This document shows positions 9,295-16,773 of a stretch of DNA of 64,000 nt, one piece after another (position 1 is the stretch's first letter; each line of letters opens with the position of its first letter). The notes beneath the pieces are model-generated. The model was not told the origin of the DNA. It was given only the letters and a program-made list of their open reading frames with translations, and did not search any database. Source of the DNA: Mycolicibacterium neoaurum VKM Ac-1815D (GTDB lineage Bacteria > Actinomycetota > Actinomycetes > Mycobacteriales > Mycobacteriaceae). The translations under genes and the position numbers were made by a program. The stretch spans positions 4,030,001 through 4,094,000 of the forward strand of contig NC_023036.2 of NCBI RefSeq assembly GCF_000317305.3, given 5' to 3'.

Positions 9295-10284
9295 TCAGCC
9301 TGCGTCGCGCAACCACCGCACGGCACGGTCACGGTAGCCGATGATGCCCTTGTAGTCGGCCATGTCATCGGGCAGATCGGCGAGCACCGCGGCGGTGCGC
9401 ACCCGCCACGGCTCGACCGCGGCGATATCGGCGAGCGGAAGCATGTAGGTGCGGATCAGGAAACAGATCGCACCGGACTCCGGTAGCCGGATCAGATGCT
9501 GGACCTCCACCCTCAGATGGACGAGCCTGCCGAACTCCTCGTCCCCGACCCCGGTGATCATCACCCGGTCCGGTCCCCACTCGGGGTAACGCTCGGTGGA
9601 GACGTCGAGTCGACGTCCGATGGTCAGTGTCCAGTTGGTGCGCCGGTAGGTTTCGCCGGGCTGCAACCGCATCAGGAACTCCCTGGCCCGGGTGATGACC
9701 CCGGTGGCCCGCAGCCGCGGGACCGGACCGTGGATCTCCAGGAAGGTCATGCCGACGTCGAAGCCGAACGACCAGTCGGCGGCGAAGGTCACCACTCCCG
9801 CGTCACCGAACAAATCGCCCTCGCGCTGATCCAGCAACACGATGTCCTCCTGGACCTGACCGGCGATATAGGCCAGCGGCTCGGCCGGAAGCGAACTGTC
9901 ATCGCCGAGAACGAAGGTCTGGTCGATGCCGAGTCGCTGGTTGCGCCATCGCCAATGATCTCCGTCGCGTTGCAGCGACATGCTGTCGGGATACGCGGCC
10001 GCCAGCTCGCGCATCAGCGTCAGCATGACATCCCAGCATGCCGGTCGCATGTGCGGCAGCACCGCGTACCGGGACGGGTCGGCCAGGAGAACCGCTGCCC
10101 GCTCGGCCAATTCGTGCTCGTACTCGCTGTCGATATCGACCACCCGCTCGCCCCAGCGCCCCACCGGGGTGGTGACCGGTGCACCCGCCGGTTCCACGTT
10201 CGTGGTGTAGCGGTAGCTGTCCGCAGAGAAGGGATAGGGAAAGGTCTCGACCAGATCGGTCGACGAGATCATCCCGGTTGTCAC
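9295..10284 (-). CDS. Heme-dependent oxidative N-demethylase (DUF3445 family)
   Basis: This 329-residue product matches the DUF3445/heme-dependent oxidative N-demethylase family (for example RRTNWTLTIGRRLDV and RVEVQHLIRLPESGA). Family members act with a reductase and a DmmA-type subunit to demethylate secondary amines such as dimethylamine, giving a primary amine and formaldehyde. The GTG start at 10284 overlaps the stop of the upstream reductase (GTGA), so the genes are coupled; an ATG at 10272 is an alternative. It is the last gene of a three-gene operon. The substrate is inferred from family and context. Confidence 0.83.
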   Translation of the reverse strand: MTTGMISSTDLVETFPYPFSADSYRYTTNVEPAGAPVTTPVGRWGERVVDIDSEYEHELAERAAVLLADPSRYAVLPHMRPACWDVMLTLMRELAAAYPDSMSLQRDGDHWRWRNQRLGIDQTFVLGDDSSLPAEPLAYIAGQVQEDIVLLDQREGDLFGDAGVVTFAADWSFGFDVGMTFLEIHGPVPRLRATGVITRAREFLMRLQPGETYRRTNWTLTIGRRLDVSTERYPEWGPDRVMITGVGDEEFGRLVHLRVEVQHLIRLPESGAICFLIRTYMLPLADIAAVEPWRVRTAAVLADLPDDMADYKGIIGYRDRAVRWLRDAG

Positions 10285-11216
10285 AACGCCACCTCCAGAG
10301 TTCCGCCGTCACCGCGAGACACGCACGCCATCAGCGTGTCTCCCGCTCGCCTGTCGTCGTCGCCGAGAAAAAGGTCACGATGGGTGATCGCGCCACCGGC
10401 CACCGGTATCCGGCATTCACCGCATACTCCCTTGCGGCACAGGTTGGGAACGTCGAATCCGCGGCGTTCCAACGCCTCGAGCAACGACACCCCCGCCTCG
10501 ACGACGAACTGCTCCCCCGTCGAGGCGATTCTCGCGGTGAAGGGTTCACCCGGATCCAGCGCAACGGAACCGAAGTGCTCAAGGTGTATCCGGCTGTCCG
10601 GCCAGCCGAGTTCGACGGCCGCGGCGGTCACATCGGCGATGAATGCGGCGGGGCCACACACGTAGAGGTGCGCACCGAACGGCTGGCCGGCGAGGGCGGT
10701 GCGCAGTGCCGAGTCGAATCCGGCCCGGCCGGTATGGATCGAGACATCGTCGGCGAGCCGGGTGACGGTGTCGACGTGCACCGCCCGGCCGGGTCGGTGG
10801 ACATACAGCAGCTCGGTGTGACGGCCCCATACGCGCGCCGACCGCAGGTGCGACACCATCGGCGTGATGCCGATGCCCGCGGCGACCAGTAGGTGCTTGC
10901 GGGCCCGCAGTACCGGCGCGAAGGCACTGCGCGGTGGACTGGCGATCACGGTGTCGCCGAGGGTGACCCGATCATGTAGCCACAGCGAGCCGCCGGATCC
11001 GCTGTCGCACCGGAGCACGGAGATCTCGTAGGAATCCGGCGCAGTGCCGTCCCCGGTCAGGGAGTAGGCGTTGGCGACCGCGCCACATTCCAGCACGATG
11101 TGACTGCCCGGGGTGAAGGACGGCAGCGGCGCGCCGTCGGGATCACTCAGTGCCAGCGTCCGGATGCCGGAGACGGTGTCATCGACGGCGGTGACGACGA
11201 GCTTGAGCGTTCTCAT
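10281..11216 (-). CDS. Ferredoxin reductase with C-terminal 2Fe-2S domain
   Basis: The product is 311 residues from the ATG at 11216. An N-terminal flavin-binding domain is followed by an NAD(P)H domain (VAAGIGITPMVSHL) and a plant-type ferredoxin domain with NLCRKGVCGECRIPV and a fourth Cys in TLMACVSRG. This phthalate-dioxygenase-reductase layout passes electrons from NAD(P)H to a partner oxygenase. It overlaps the upstream DmmA-like gene by ATGA and the downstream N-demethylase by GTGA, so it is most likely that enzyme's reductase. Confidence 0.9.
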   Translation of the reverse strand: MRTLKLVVTAVDDTVSGIRTLALSDPDGAPLPSFTPGSHIVLECGAVANAYSLTGDGTAPDSYEISVLRCDSGSGGSLWLHDRVTLGDTVIASPPRSAFAPVLRARKHLLVAAGIGITPMVSHLRSARVWGRHTELLYVHRPGRAVHVDTVTRLADDVSIHTGRAGFDSALRTALAGQPFGAHLYVCGPAAFIADVTAAAVELGWPDSRIHLEHFGSVALDPGEPFTARIASTGEQFVVEAGVSLLEALERRGFDVPNLCRKGVCGECRIPVAGGAITHRDLFLGDDDRRAGDTLMACVSRGDGGTLEVAL

Positions 11217-11746
11217 GCCGGCATCTCCTCGGCATCGGCCATGAATCCGAGGTAGGTGCCGCGTCGTCGCGAAACATGATAGTAGACAAGCAGATTGCGC
11301 CCACAACCGGCGCACGGCGTGACGTCCTCCAGGTCCACCACGACGTGATTGACGGTGGGGCAGTGCACGCACTGCACCGATCGCGCGGTCACCTCGGTGC
11401 TGGCGAACGTCATCTCGTCATCGGCGACGCCGAGAGCCACCGCGTCGGCCCGCAGACTCAAGCAGGCATACGCGGGACCGGCCACCATCAGCCGCCAGCC
11501 GACCGTTGCATCGGCCAGGTCGGCGCGCAGTGCGGTCACGGCGTCGGCGATATCGGCGGCACGGTGCATCCGCACCGCCGATTCCGCTGCCGCCGAAACG
11601 ATCTGACGCTGCCACTCGTGAGCCACTGCGATGGCTGCAGAGTCGAAGGCGATGAGGGTCCAGGATCGTCCCCGGGTACCGGCCGGCGGTGTGGTGGGCG
11701 CGATGGCCCAGCCGGGCACACTGGTCACGTCCAGATCGGGTTTCAT
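11213..11746 (-). CDS. Dimethylamine monooxygenase DmmA-like subunit
   Basis: The product is 177 residues from the ATG at 11746, which has AAGGGG just upstream; longer in-frame starts lack a ribosome site. The N-terminal part looks like a flavodoxin-like/reductase-type fold. The C-terminus carries a zinc-ribbon-like pattern (VQCVHCPTVNH then TPCAGCGRNLLVYYH) typical of the DmmA family. It leads the operon for the reductase and N-demethylase and overlaps the next gene by ATGA. It probably forms part of the amine monooxygenase complex; its exact role is known only by family analogy. Confidence 0.8.
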   Translation of the reverse strand: MKPDLDVTSVPGWAIAPTTPPAGTRGRSWTLIAFDSAAIAVAHEWQRQIVSAAAESAVRMHRAADIADAVTALRADLADATVGWRLMVAGPAYACLSLRADAVALGVADDEMTFASTEVTARSVQCVHCPTVNHVVVDLEDVTPCAGCGRNLLVYYHVSRRRGTYLGFMADAEEMPA

Positions 11747-11858
11747 GAGCCCCTTTCGGTACACCATGAGTTGACTTAGTTGCCCTTGAGGAAACCAGTT
11801 CTGCGTTTCGTCGGTGTGACCCGAATGTCTCGGCTTGTTGACACCTACGCTCGGGGCC

Positions 11859-13013
11859 ATGCCACAACGCTTCCTCGTCGTCGGCGCCGGGATCGCCGGC
11901 TTGGCCACCGCCGTCGCGTTGCGCCGGGTCGGTCACGACGTGCGGGTCATCGAGGGACGCGCCGAAAGCGAGGTCGGGACGGGTGCGGGCATCAGCATCT
12001 GGCCCAACGCGCTCGCCGCGCTCGATGTCCTCGGACTGGGCGATGAGGTCCGCGCGGCCGGTGGTCGGGTCGGCGCCGGCGCGGTCCGCTGGCGCGACGG
12101 CCGGTGGTTGCGACGTCCGGCCACCGACCGGATGGTGCGAGCACTCGGCGAACCGCTGGTGGTGATCCACCGCCGAGCGCTGACAGACATCCTCGCCGCG
12201 GCACTGCCCGCAGGCACCGTGACACATGACTGCGCGGCGGCACGGGTGCGTGTGACACCCGAGACCGCCGGCGTCGTGCTGTCCGATGGCGCGGTGCTCG
12301 ACGCAGACGCGGTCATCGGAGCCGACGGTGTCGATTCGATGGTCGCTCGCAACCTCAACGGGACCCTGGCGAAGCGCTACGCCGGGTACACCGCCTGGCG
12401 CGGTATCGCCGAGCACGCGCTGGAACCGGACCTTGCCGGCGAGACGATGGGACCTGGGCTCGAGGTCGGCCACGTTCCGCTGGGCACCCGCCACACCTAT
12501 TGGTTCGCCACCCAGCGCGCGCCGCAGGGCGCCACCGCGCCGGACGGCGAACTGGCCTACCTACAGCAGGTGTTCGGCGAGTGGCCGGAGCCCATCCCCG
12601 CGCTGTTGGCCGCGACCGACCCCGCGGCGGTACTGCGCAACGACCTCTACGACCGCGCCCGCGCCCGCCGATGGTCGAGCGGACGGGCGGTCATCGTCGG
12701 AGATGCCGCCCACCCGATGCGCCCTCACCTGGGACAGGGTGGCTGCCAGGGCCTGGAGGATGCGGCCATCCTCGCGGCCATGACGGCCGAGGACGCCGAT
12801 CTGCCGGCGGCCTTTGCCCGGTTCGCCGCATTCCGCAGCCCACGGGTGCTGGCTCTGGTCCGCGAGGCGCGCACCATCGGGCAGATCGTGAACCTGCGGC
12901 CCCCACTGCTGAGCGCGGCGGCCAGTAGGGCGTCGACGTTGGTGCCGGAGGCCCTGCTGACCCGCCACTTGGCGGGTATCGCGGGGCGCTCGGCGTTCGT
13001 CATGCCGGCGTAG
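11859..13013 (+). CDS. FAD-dependent monooxygenase (PHBH fold)
   Basis: This 384-residue cytoplasmic flavoprotein starts at an ATG at 11859. The FAD-binding GXGXXG is VVGAGIAGLATA near residue 10. The second motif VIGADGVDSMV and the GD motif GDAAHPMRPHLGQGG are typical of class A aromatic hydroxylase-type monooxygenases. The substrate is unknown. It diverges from the N-demethylase operon. TACGCT seven bases before the ATG could be a -10 element for a leaderless mRNA, since no ribosome site is visible; this is tentative. Confidence 0.88.
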   Translation: MPQRFLVVGAGIAGLATAVALRRVGHDVRVIEGRAESEVGTGAGISIWPNALAALDVLGLGDEVRAAGGRVGAGAVRWRDGRWLRRPATDRMVRALGEPLVVIHRRALTDILAAALPAGTVTHDCAAARVRVTPETAGVVLSDGAVLDADAVIGADGVDSMVARNLNGTLAKRYAGYTAWRGIAEHALEPDLAGETMGPGLEVGHVPLGTRHTYWFATQRAPQGATAPDGELAYLQQVFGEWPEPIPALLAATDPAAVLRNDLYDRARARRWSSGRAVIVGDAAHPMRPHLGQGGCQGLEDAAILAAMTAEDADLPAAFARFAAFRSPRVLALVREARTIGQIVNLRPPLLSAAASRASTLVPEALLTRHLAGIAGRSAFVMPA

Positions 13014-13029
13014 GCGCACCGACGAGACG

Positions 13030-13539
13030 TCAGCGCGGCTGGAACGTGCGTCCCACGTTCTCCAGCGCCATGCACATCTGCCGGAAATCGAGGATGCCCA
13101 GCACGGCCCCGCCGCGGATCGCCTGGCATCCGGTGGCCGTCACCGGCGCGGGAGCCTGCGGCAGCGTCGGCGTCGTACCCCAGACCGCGGGTGTGGCGCC
13201 ACGGGAGCCGCACTTGGGCCACGCCTTGAGCCCCTGGGAGCGCAGCACGTTCTCGGCAACCCGGATCTGCTCGGCGCGTGAGGCGCCGGCCGGCGAGCCG
13301 ACGCCGCCGTTGGCGTTCCAGGTGGCCTGCTTGAACTGCAGACCGCCGTAATGACCGTTGCCGGAATTGACCGTCCAGTTCCCGCCCGACTCGCACTCGG
13401 CGATGGCATCCCAATTCACGGTGTCGGCGCTCGCGGTGGCCGTGAGAACCATCGGCGCCAGCGACAGGCCGGCGGCTGCGATGAGCACCCACAGTGCCCT
13501 GCGGGCGATGCTCTTGACGGTGCTGCTGAAGCGGATCAT
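13030..13539 (-). CDS. Resuscitation-promoting factor, RpfC/RpfD-like, with C-terminal extension
   Basis: The product is 169 residues from the ATG at 13539, with AAGGA eight bases upstream. An N-terminal signal peptide (hydrophobic ALWVLIAAAGLSL, ending near ATASA) is followed by the transglycosylase-like Rpf domain. The catalytic Glu lies in AIAECESGGNW, with GHYGGLQF and RVAENVLRSQG downstream. A Pro/Ala linker and a 40-residue tail with two Cys follow the domain. Rpf proteins cleave peptidoglycan and help dormant mycobacteria resume growth. It lies in tandem with a second rpf gene, separated by a terminator, with a CRP-like site upstream. Confidence 0.92.
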   Translation of the reverse strand: MIRFSSTVKSIARRALWVLIAAAGLSLAPMVLTATASADTVNWDAIAECESGGNWTVNSGNGHYGGLQFKQATWNANGGVGSPAGASRAEQIRVAENVLRSQGLKAWPKCGSRGATPAVWGTTPTLPQAPAPVTATGCQAIRGGAVLGILDFRQMCMALENVGRTFQPR

Positions 13540-13620
13540 TGTGCGGTCCTTCCCCGACCGGTGACACGGACCGCGATTCACATGACGAGCGTTTGCGCGC
13601 CGCGGTTGTCTCGTTTGTCG

Positions 13621-13636
13621 AGTGACCGATATCACC
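13621..13636. promoter_or_regulatory. CRP-like palindrome upstream of rpf
   Basis: The sequence AGTGACCGATATCACC contains GTGA-N6-TCAC, the core of the mycobacterial CRP (Rv3676) consensus. It sits about 83 bp upstream of the first rpf start. M. tuberculosis rpfA is a known CRP target, so control of this rpf gene by cAMP-CRP is plausible but unproven. Confidence 0.45.
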
Positions 13637-13697
13637 CGTTACACAGGGGGCGGAAGTTTTAACAGTTCCTTATGTGACACCAGGTATTTGTGAGAAA

Positions 13698-13732
13698 ACA
13701 ATGGCGCCGGGCGGAAAGCCCGGCGCCATTGT
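13698..13732 (-). terminator. Hairpin terminator between the two rpf genes
   Basis: A 15-bp stem (13698-13712 and 13718-13732, core GGCGCCGGGC) with a five-base loop lies after the stop of the distal rpf gene. On the minus strand it is followed by GTTTTCTC, giving an intrinsic-terminator shape. Confidence 0.85.
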
Positions 13733-13751
13733 GAAAAGTCGGCTAGGTAAT

Positions 13752-14075
13752 TCAGCCCCGACGACCGCAGGACGGCCATGCACCGATGCCCTGGCTGCGC
13801 AGGACGTTCTCCGCGACGCGGATCTGCTCCTCGCGGCTCGCAGAGTGCGGCGCACCCGATCCGCCGTTGGACTGCCAAGTGCTCATGGTGAACTGCAGGC
13901 CACCGTAGTAGCCGTTACCCGTGTTGATCGCCCAGTTGCCGCCCGACTCGCAGGCCGCGACGGCATCCCAGTTCACGGAGTCCGCATGTGCGGTTCCGGT
14001 CGCCAACATCAGGGGGGCTGCACTGAGCGCCCCGGCAATGGCGGCCATCCCGAACGTCTTGCGGATATTCTTCAA
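13752..14075 (-). CDS. Resuscitation-promoting factor, RpfE-like, TTG start
   Basis: The 107-residue product starts at a TTG at 14075 (LKNIRKTFGMAA), with AGAGGA seven bases upstream; the longer in-frame start at 14111 lacks a site. A signal peptide ending near THA precedes a complete Rpf domain (NWDAVAACESGGNW, GYYGGLQF, RVAENVLRSQG) that ends at CGRRG, as in RpfE of M. tuberculosis (Rv2450c). It is a secreted peptidoglycan-cleaving growth factor. It lies close to mobA/korAB, as Rv2450c does. The Pro-rich region between signal and domain in Rv2450c is missing here. Confidence 0.92.
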   Translation of the reverse strand: MKNIRKTFGMAAIAGALSAAPLMLATGTAHADSVNWDAVAACESGGNWAINTGNGYYGGLQFTMSTWQSNGGSGAPHSASREEQIRVAENVLRSQGIGAWPSCGRRG

Positions 14076-15114
14076 CGTCGATCCTCTCGCGAAACGCGCG
14101 CCAAAGAACACGCTCGCAACGAATGCGAACGCGGCATGCCTGAAGGGTCAGGCGGCGAATTTGGGGCGTGCCGTCTCGGTCGGGCACGACAGTGGGAGAC
14201 AAATCGGTGTCTTGCCGGATGACTCCTCCGGCGACCAACGAGCGCTCAGCGACTCGCATCGGCCCACTCACACGCAGATGCTTGGATATGAAATTGTTTG
14301 CTCCCAGCGGAGTTGAAAATGAACGTACAAAAGTCTGCAGACGAAGTCACTTCGGTGTCGAACGTGTCGCGTTCAGATCACGAGATGATCACGACGACCG
14401 AAAGCCGATAAGTACGCAGGTCAACCGGGAATTAGTACCGCAAGACTAAACCGCAGGTCGAGGCGCTATCGGTGGGATAGATCACACGATTTTTGTGGCC
14501 CCGGCCACATATATGTGGGTGCCATGCGCTGGTTGCCGACCTGCGTACCGTTTTGTGTACCCGATATCGGCGTTTCGACACCCGCCCCACAGGTCGATTC
14601 ACGGGCAGTTCGCTACACATCACCCTATCCCCGTTTATCGGGAACGCCGCGTAAACCATTGCCATGCAACGCTTTGCGCACAAGTCACCGAATCCGCCAA
14701 CCACCGCCAGGCACAGCATAATTGGTACGGTGAAAGCCGAAAATCTCTATACCACAGCACTTTTCAATGTACGGCGATCAGACTTCAACGGGGCCGCATC
14801 CACGCGGCGACGCAAGGAGCGCATTCGAGCCCATTGCTGCGCACAGGCAACCGGAGCAATAGCGAGCAACCGCGAAATTCTGTCTGCCGAAAGCCAGTTC
14901 GCACACGCACCATGATTTGCGGAAGTGCCTGCGCTGCATCAGGTCTCGCGCCCCCACGGGGGTGATACACGGGCATGCAGATAAACGCCGCGCTCGAATT
15001 ATCGTACTTTCCGTTGCATGACATTGACGCTGATAACGCCCGCAATGAGTCTTGTAAACAAATTCGGCCGCAAAGTCGCTTTAATTGCGAATTTGCTGGA
15101 TCCGGTCACGTGGC
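14076..15114. other. Long gene-free region between rpf and mobA
   Basis: About 1 kb holds no convincing coding sequence. Short open frames on both strands lack ribosome sites and protein-like composition, and the DNA is visibly less GC-rich than its surroundings. It must contain the promoter and leader of the distal rpf gene. The sequence just upstream of rpf on the minus strand has small stems, including a six-pair stem of CGTGCC with GGCACG (about 14168-14189). A structured leader or small RNA is possible but none could be identified. Confidence 0.6.
14495..14518. repeat. Two overlapping palindromes
   Basis: GTGGCCCCGGCCAC (14495-14508) overlaps CCACATATATGTGG (14505-14518), both perfect dyads sharing CCAC. 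They lie alone in the gene-free region, so they could be a regulator-binding site or a switchable hairpin. Confidence 0.5.
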
Positions 15115-15684
15115 TCAGACCGGCAGGTCGTCCGGGGTGTTGACATTGGTGAGCGCGCGCTGGGGTTCGGTGACGATGCGCTGGGTGTCGACGGCATCGA
15201 CAAGTGCCCTCATGCTGCGCTCTCCCCCAGCCACCAGATCATCGGCGACGCCTGCCAACGAGGTGCGGTAGAGCCCGGCGAGGTAGTGGTCACGGCCATC
15301 CCAGACCAACACCACCGCGGCCGGGGTCGTCGCGGCGGGCTCCAAAAGCTCGTCGATGAACGAAGCGGTCAGGTGCGGCATGTCCACCGCGCAGAGAAAG
15401 GCCCATTCAGCGCCCGCATCGGCGGCCGCACGTAACCCCCTGGCCGTCGCGAGCAGTGGTCCCAGGCCGCGCACCTCGTCGCGCAGGATCTGGGCGGGCA
15501 CCGTCGGCAACGCCTGACCCGGTGCCGCCACCACGAAGACCGGATCGCAGCGGGCGGATACCGTGTCGACCACGCGCTCGACGAGCGTGCGCCCCTCGAA
15601 CACCAGGGTTGCCTTGTCGCGACCCATCCGTCGCGACGCGCCACCGGCCAGCACAACGGCGGCCGGTGCTGTGCGCGGGGTCAC
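15115..15684 (-). CDS. mobA: Molybdenum cofactor guanylyltransferase
   Basis: This 189-residue protein has the nucleotidyltransferase signature VVLAGGASRRMGRDKA near the N-terminus, CAVDMPHL in the middle and a C-terminal NVNTPDDL. It attaches GMP to molybdopterin to make the bis-MGD type cofactor. It starts at a GTG nine bases after the korB stop, as in the korA-korB-mobA order of M. tuberculosis (Rv2455c-Rv2453c). The cofactor would serve molybdoenzymes such as the FdhF-type protein encoded at 38.8 kb. Confidence 0.93.
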   Translation of the reverse strand: MTPRTAPAAVVLAGGASRRMGRDKATLVFEGRTLVERVVDTVSARCDPVFVVAAPGQALPTVPAQILRDEVRGLGPLLATARGLRAAADAGAEWAFLCAVDMPHLTASFIDELLEPAATTPAAVVLVWDGRDHYLAGLYRTSLAGVADDLVAGGERSMRALVDAVDTQRIVTEPQRALTNVNTPDDLPV

Positions 15685-15693
15685 ACCAGCAGG

Positions 15694-16773
15694 TTAGTCC
15701 ACCGACCAGGTGTCTTTACCGCGAAGCAGCGATTGCAGCGCGGCCGTGTCGTGCACCTTGGCTTCCCGCGCGGCCGCCACCTGCTGACGAGCAGCATCGT
15801 CGTAGGTGGGCTTGTTCACCTGCCGGAAGATGCCCATGACCATGTGATCCAGGTTCTGCTCGCTCAGGCGCGACAGCGCGAAGGCGTAGGCCGGATCGTC
15901 GATGGTGGCGTCGTGCACCACGATCTGATCGGCAGGCACGTCGGCGGTCTTGGCGATTTCCAGACCGAAACCGGACTTCACCACGGCGTACTCACCATCG
16001 GCACCGAACGTGATCGGCTCACCGTGGGTGATGTTGATCAGCCGGTCCTCGGCACCCTCCTTGCGCAGGGCGTCGAAGGAGCCGTCGTTGAAGATCGGGC
16101 AGTCCTGCATGATCTCGACCAGGGCGGCACCCCGGTGCTGTGCGGCGCCGCGCAACACCTCGGTCAGACCCTTGCGGTCGGAGTCCAGCGCCCGGCCGAC
16201 GAAGGTGGCCTCCGCACCCAGCGCCAGCGACACCGGGTTGAACGGGTAGTCCAGCGAGCCCATCGGGGTCGACTTGGTGACCTTGCCGACCTCGGAGGTC
16301 GGCGAGTACTGGCCCTTGGTCAGACCGTAGATCCGGTTGTTGAACAACAGGATGGTGATGTTGATGTTGCGGCGCAGGGCATGGATCAGGTGATTGCCAC
16401 CGATGGACAGCGAGTCGCCGTCACCGGTGACGACCCACACCGAGAGGTCCTCGCGAGCCAGCGCCAGGCCGGTGGCGATGGTCGGGGCGCGGCCGTGGAT
16501 CGAGTGGAACCCGTAGGTCTCCAGGTAGTAGGGGAACCGGCTGGAGCAGCCGATACCGCTGACGAACGCGATGTTCTCGCGTCGCAGGCCCAACTCGGGC
16601 AGGAAGTTGCGGATGGTGTTGAGGATGACGTAGTCACCGCAGCCGGGGCACCAGCGGACCTCCTGGTCACTGGTGAAGTCCTTGCCCTTCTGCGGCTGGT
16701 CCGTGGTCGGCACCAGCGCCGTCTTGCTGAGGGCTTCGGTCAGGCCCAGGTCAGAGCCGATGAGGTCGGTCAT
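15694..16773 (-). CDS. korB: 2-oxoglutarate:ferredoxin oxidoreductase, beta subunit
   Basis: The 359-residue TPP-binding subunit of KOR turns 2-oxoglutarate and CoA into succinyl-CoA while reducing ferredoxin. WCPGCGDYVI and CSSRFPYY are typical of the beta subunit, and VVTGDGDSLSIGGNHL with LLFNNRIYGLTKGQ forms the TPP/Mg site. It overlaps the end of korA by four bases. It offers a CoA-dependent, ferredoxin-linked TCA step alongside 2-oxoglutarate dehydrogenase, as described for the M. tuberculosis enzyme. Confidence 0.97.
   Translation of the reverse strand: MTDLIGSDLGLTEALSKTALVPTTDQPQKGKDFTSDQEVRWCPGCGDYVILNTIRNFLPELGLRRENIAFVSGIGCSSRFPYYLETYGFHSIHGRAPTIATGLALAREDLSVWVVTGDGDSLSIGGNHLIHALRRNINITILLFNNRIYGLTKGQYSPTSEVGKVTKSTPMGSLDYPFNPVSLALGAEATFVGRALDSDRKGLTEVLRGAAQHRGAALVEIMQDCPIFNDGSFDALRKEGAEDRLINITHGEPITFGADGEYAVVKSGFGLEIAKTADVPADQIVVHDATIDDPAYAFALSRLSEQNLDHMVMGIFRQVNKPTYDDAARQQVAAAREAKVHDTAALQSLLRGKDTWSVD

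Noticed and set aside
14076..14330. Definite cyclic-di-AMP riboswitch call upstream of rpf
   Set aside because: The expected conserved blocks could not be matched by eye with confidence, so it is left as a test and not annotated.
14432..14965. Short open frames on both strands in the rpf-mobA gap
   Set aside because: They overlap each other, lack ribosome sites and have an unstructured mix of Cys, His and Arg residues.
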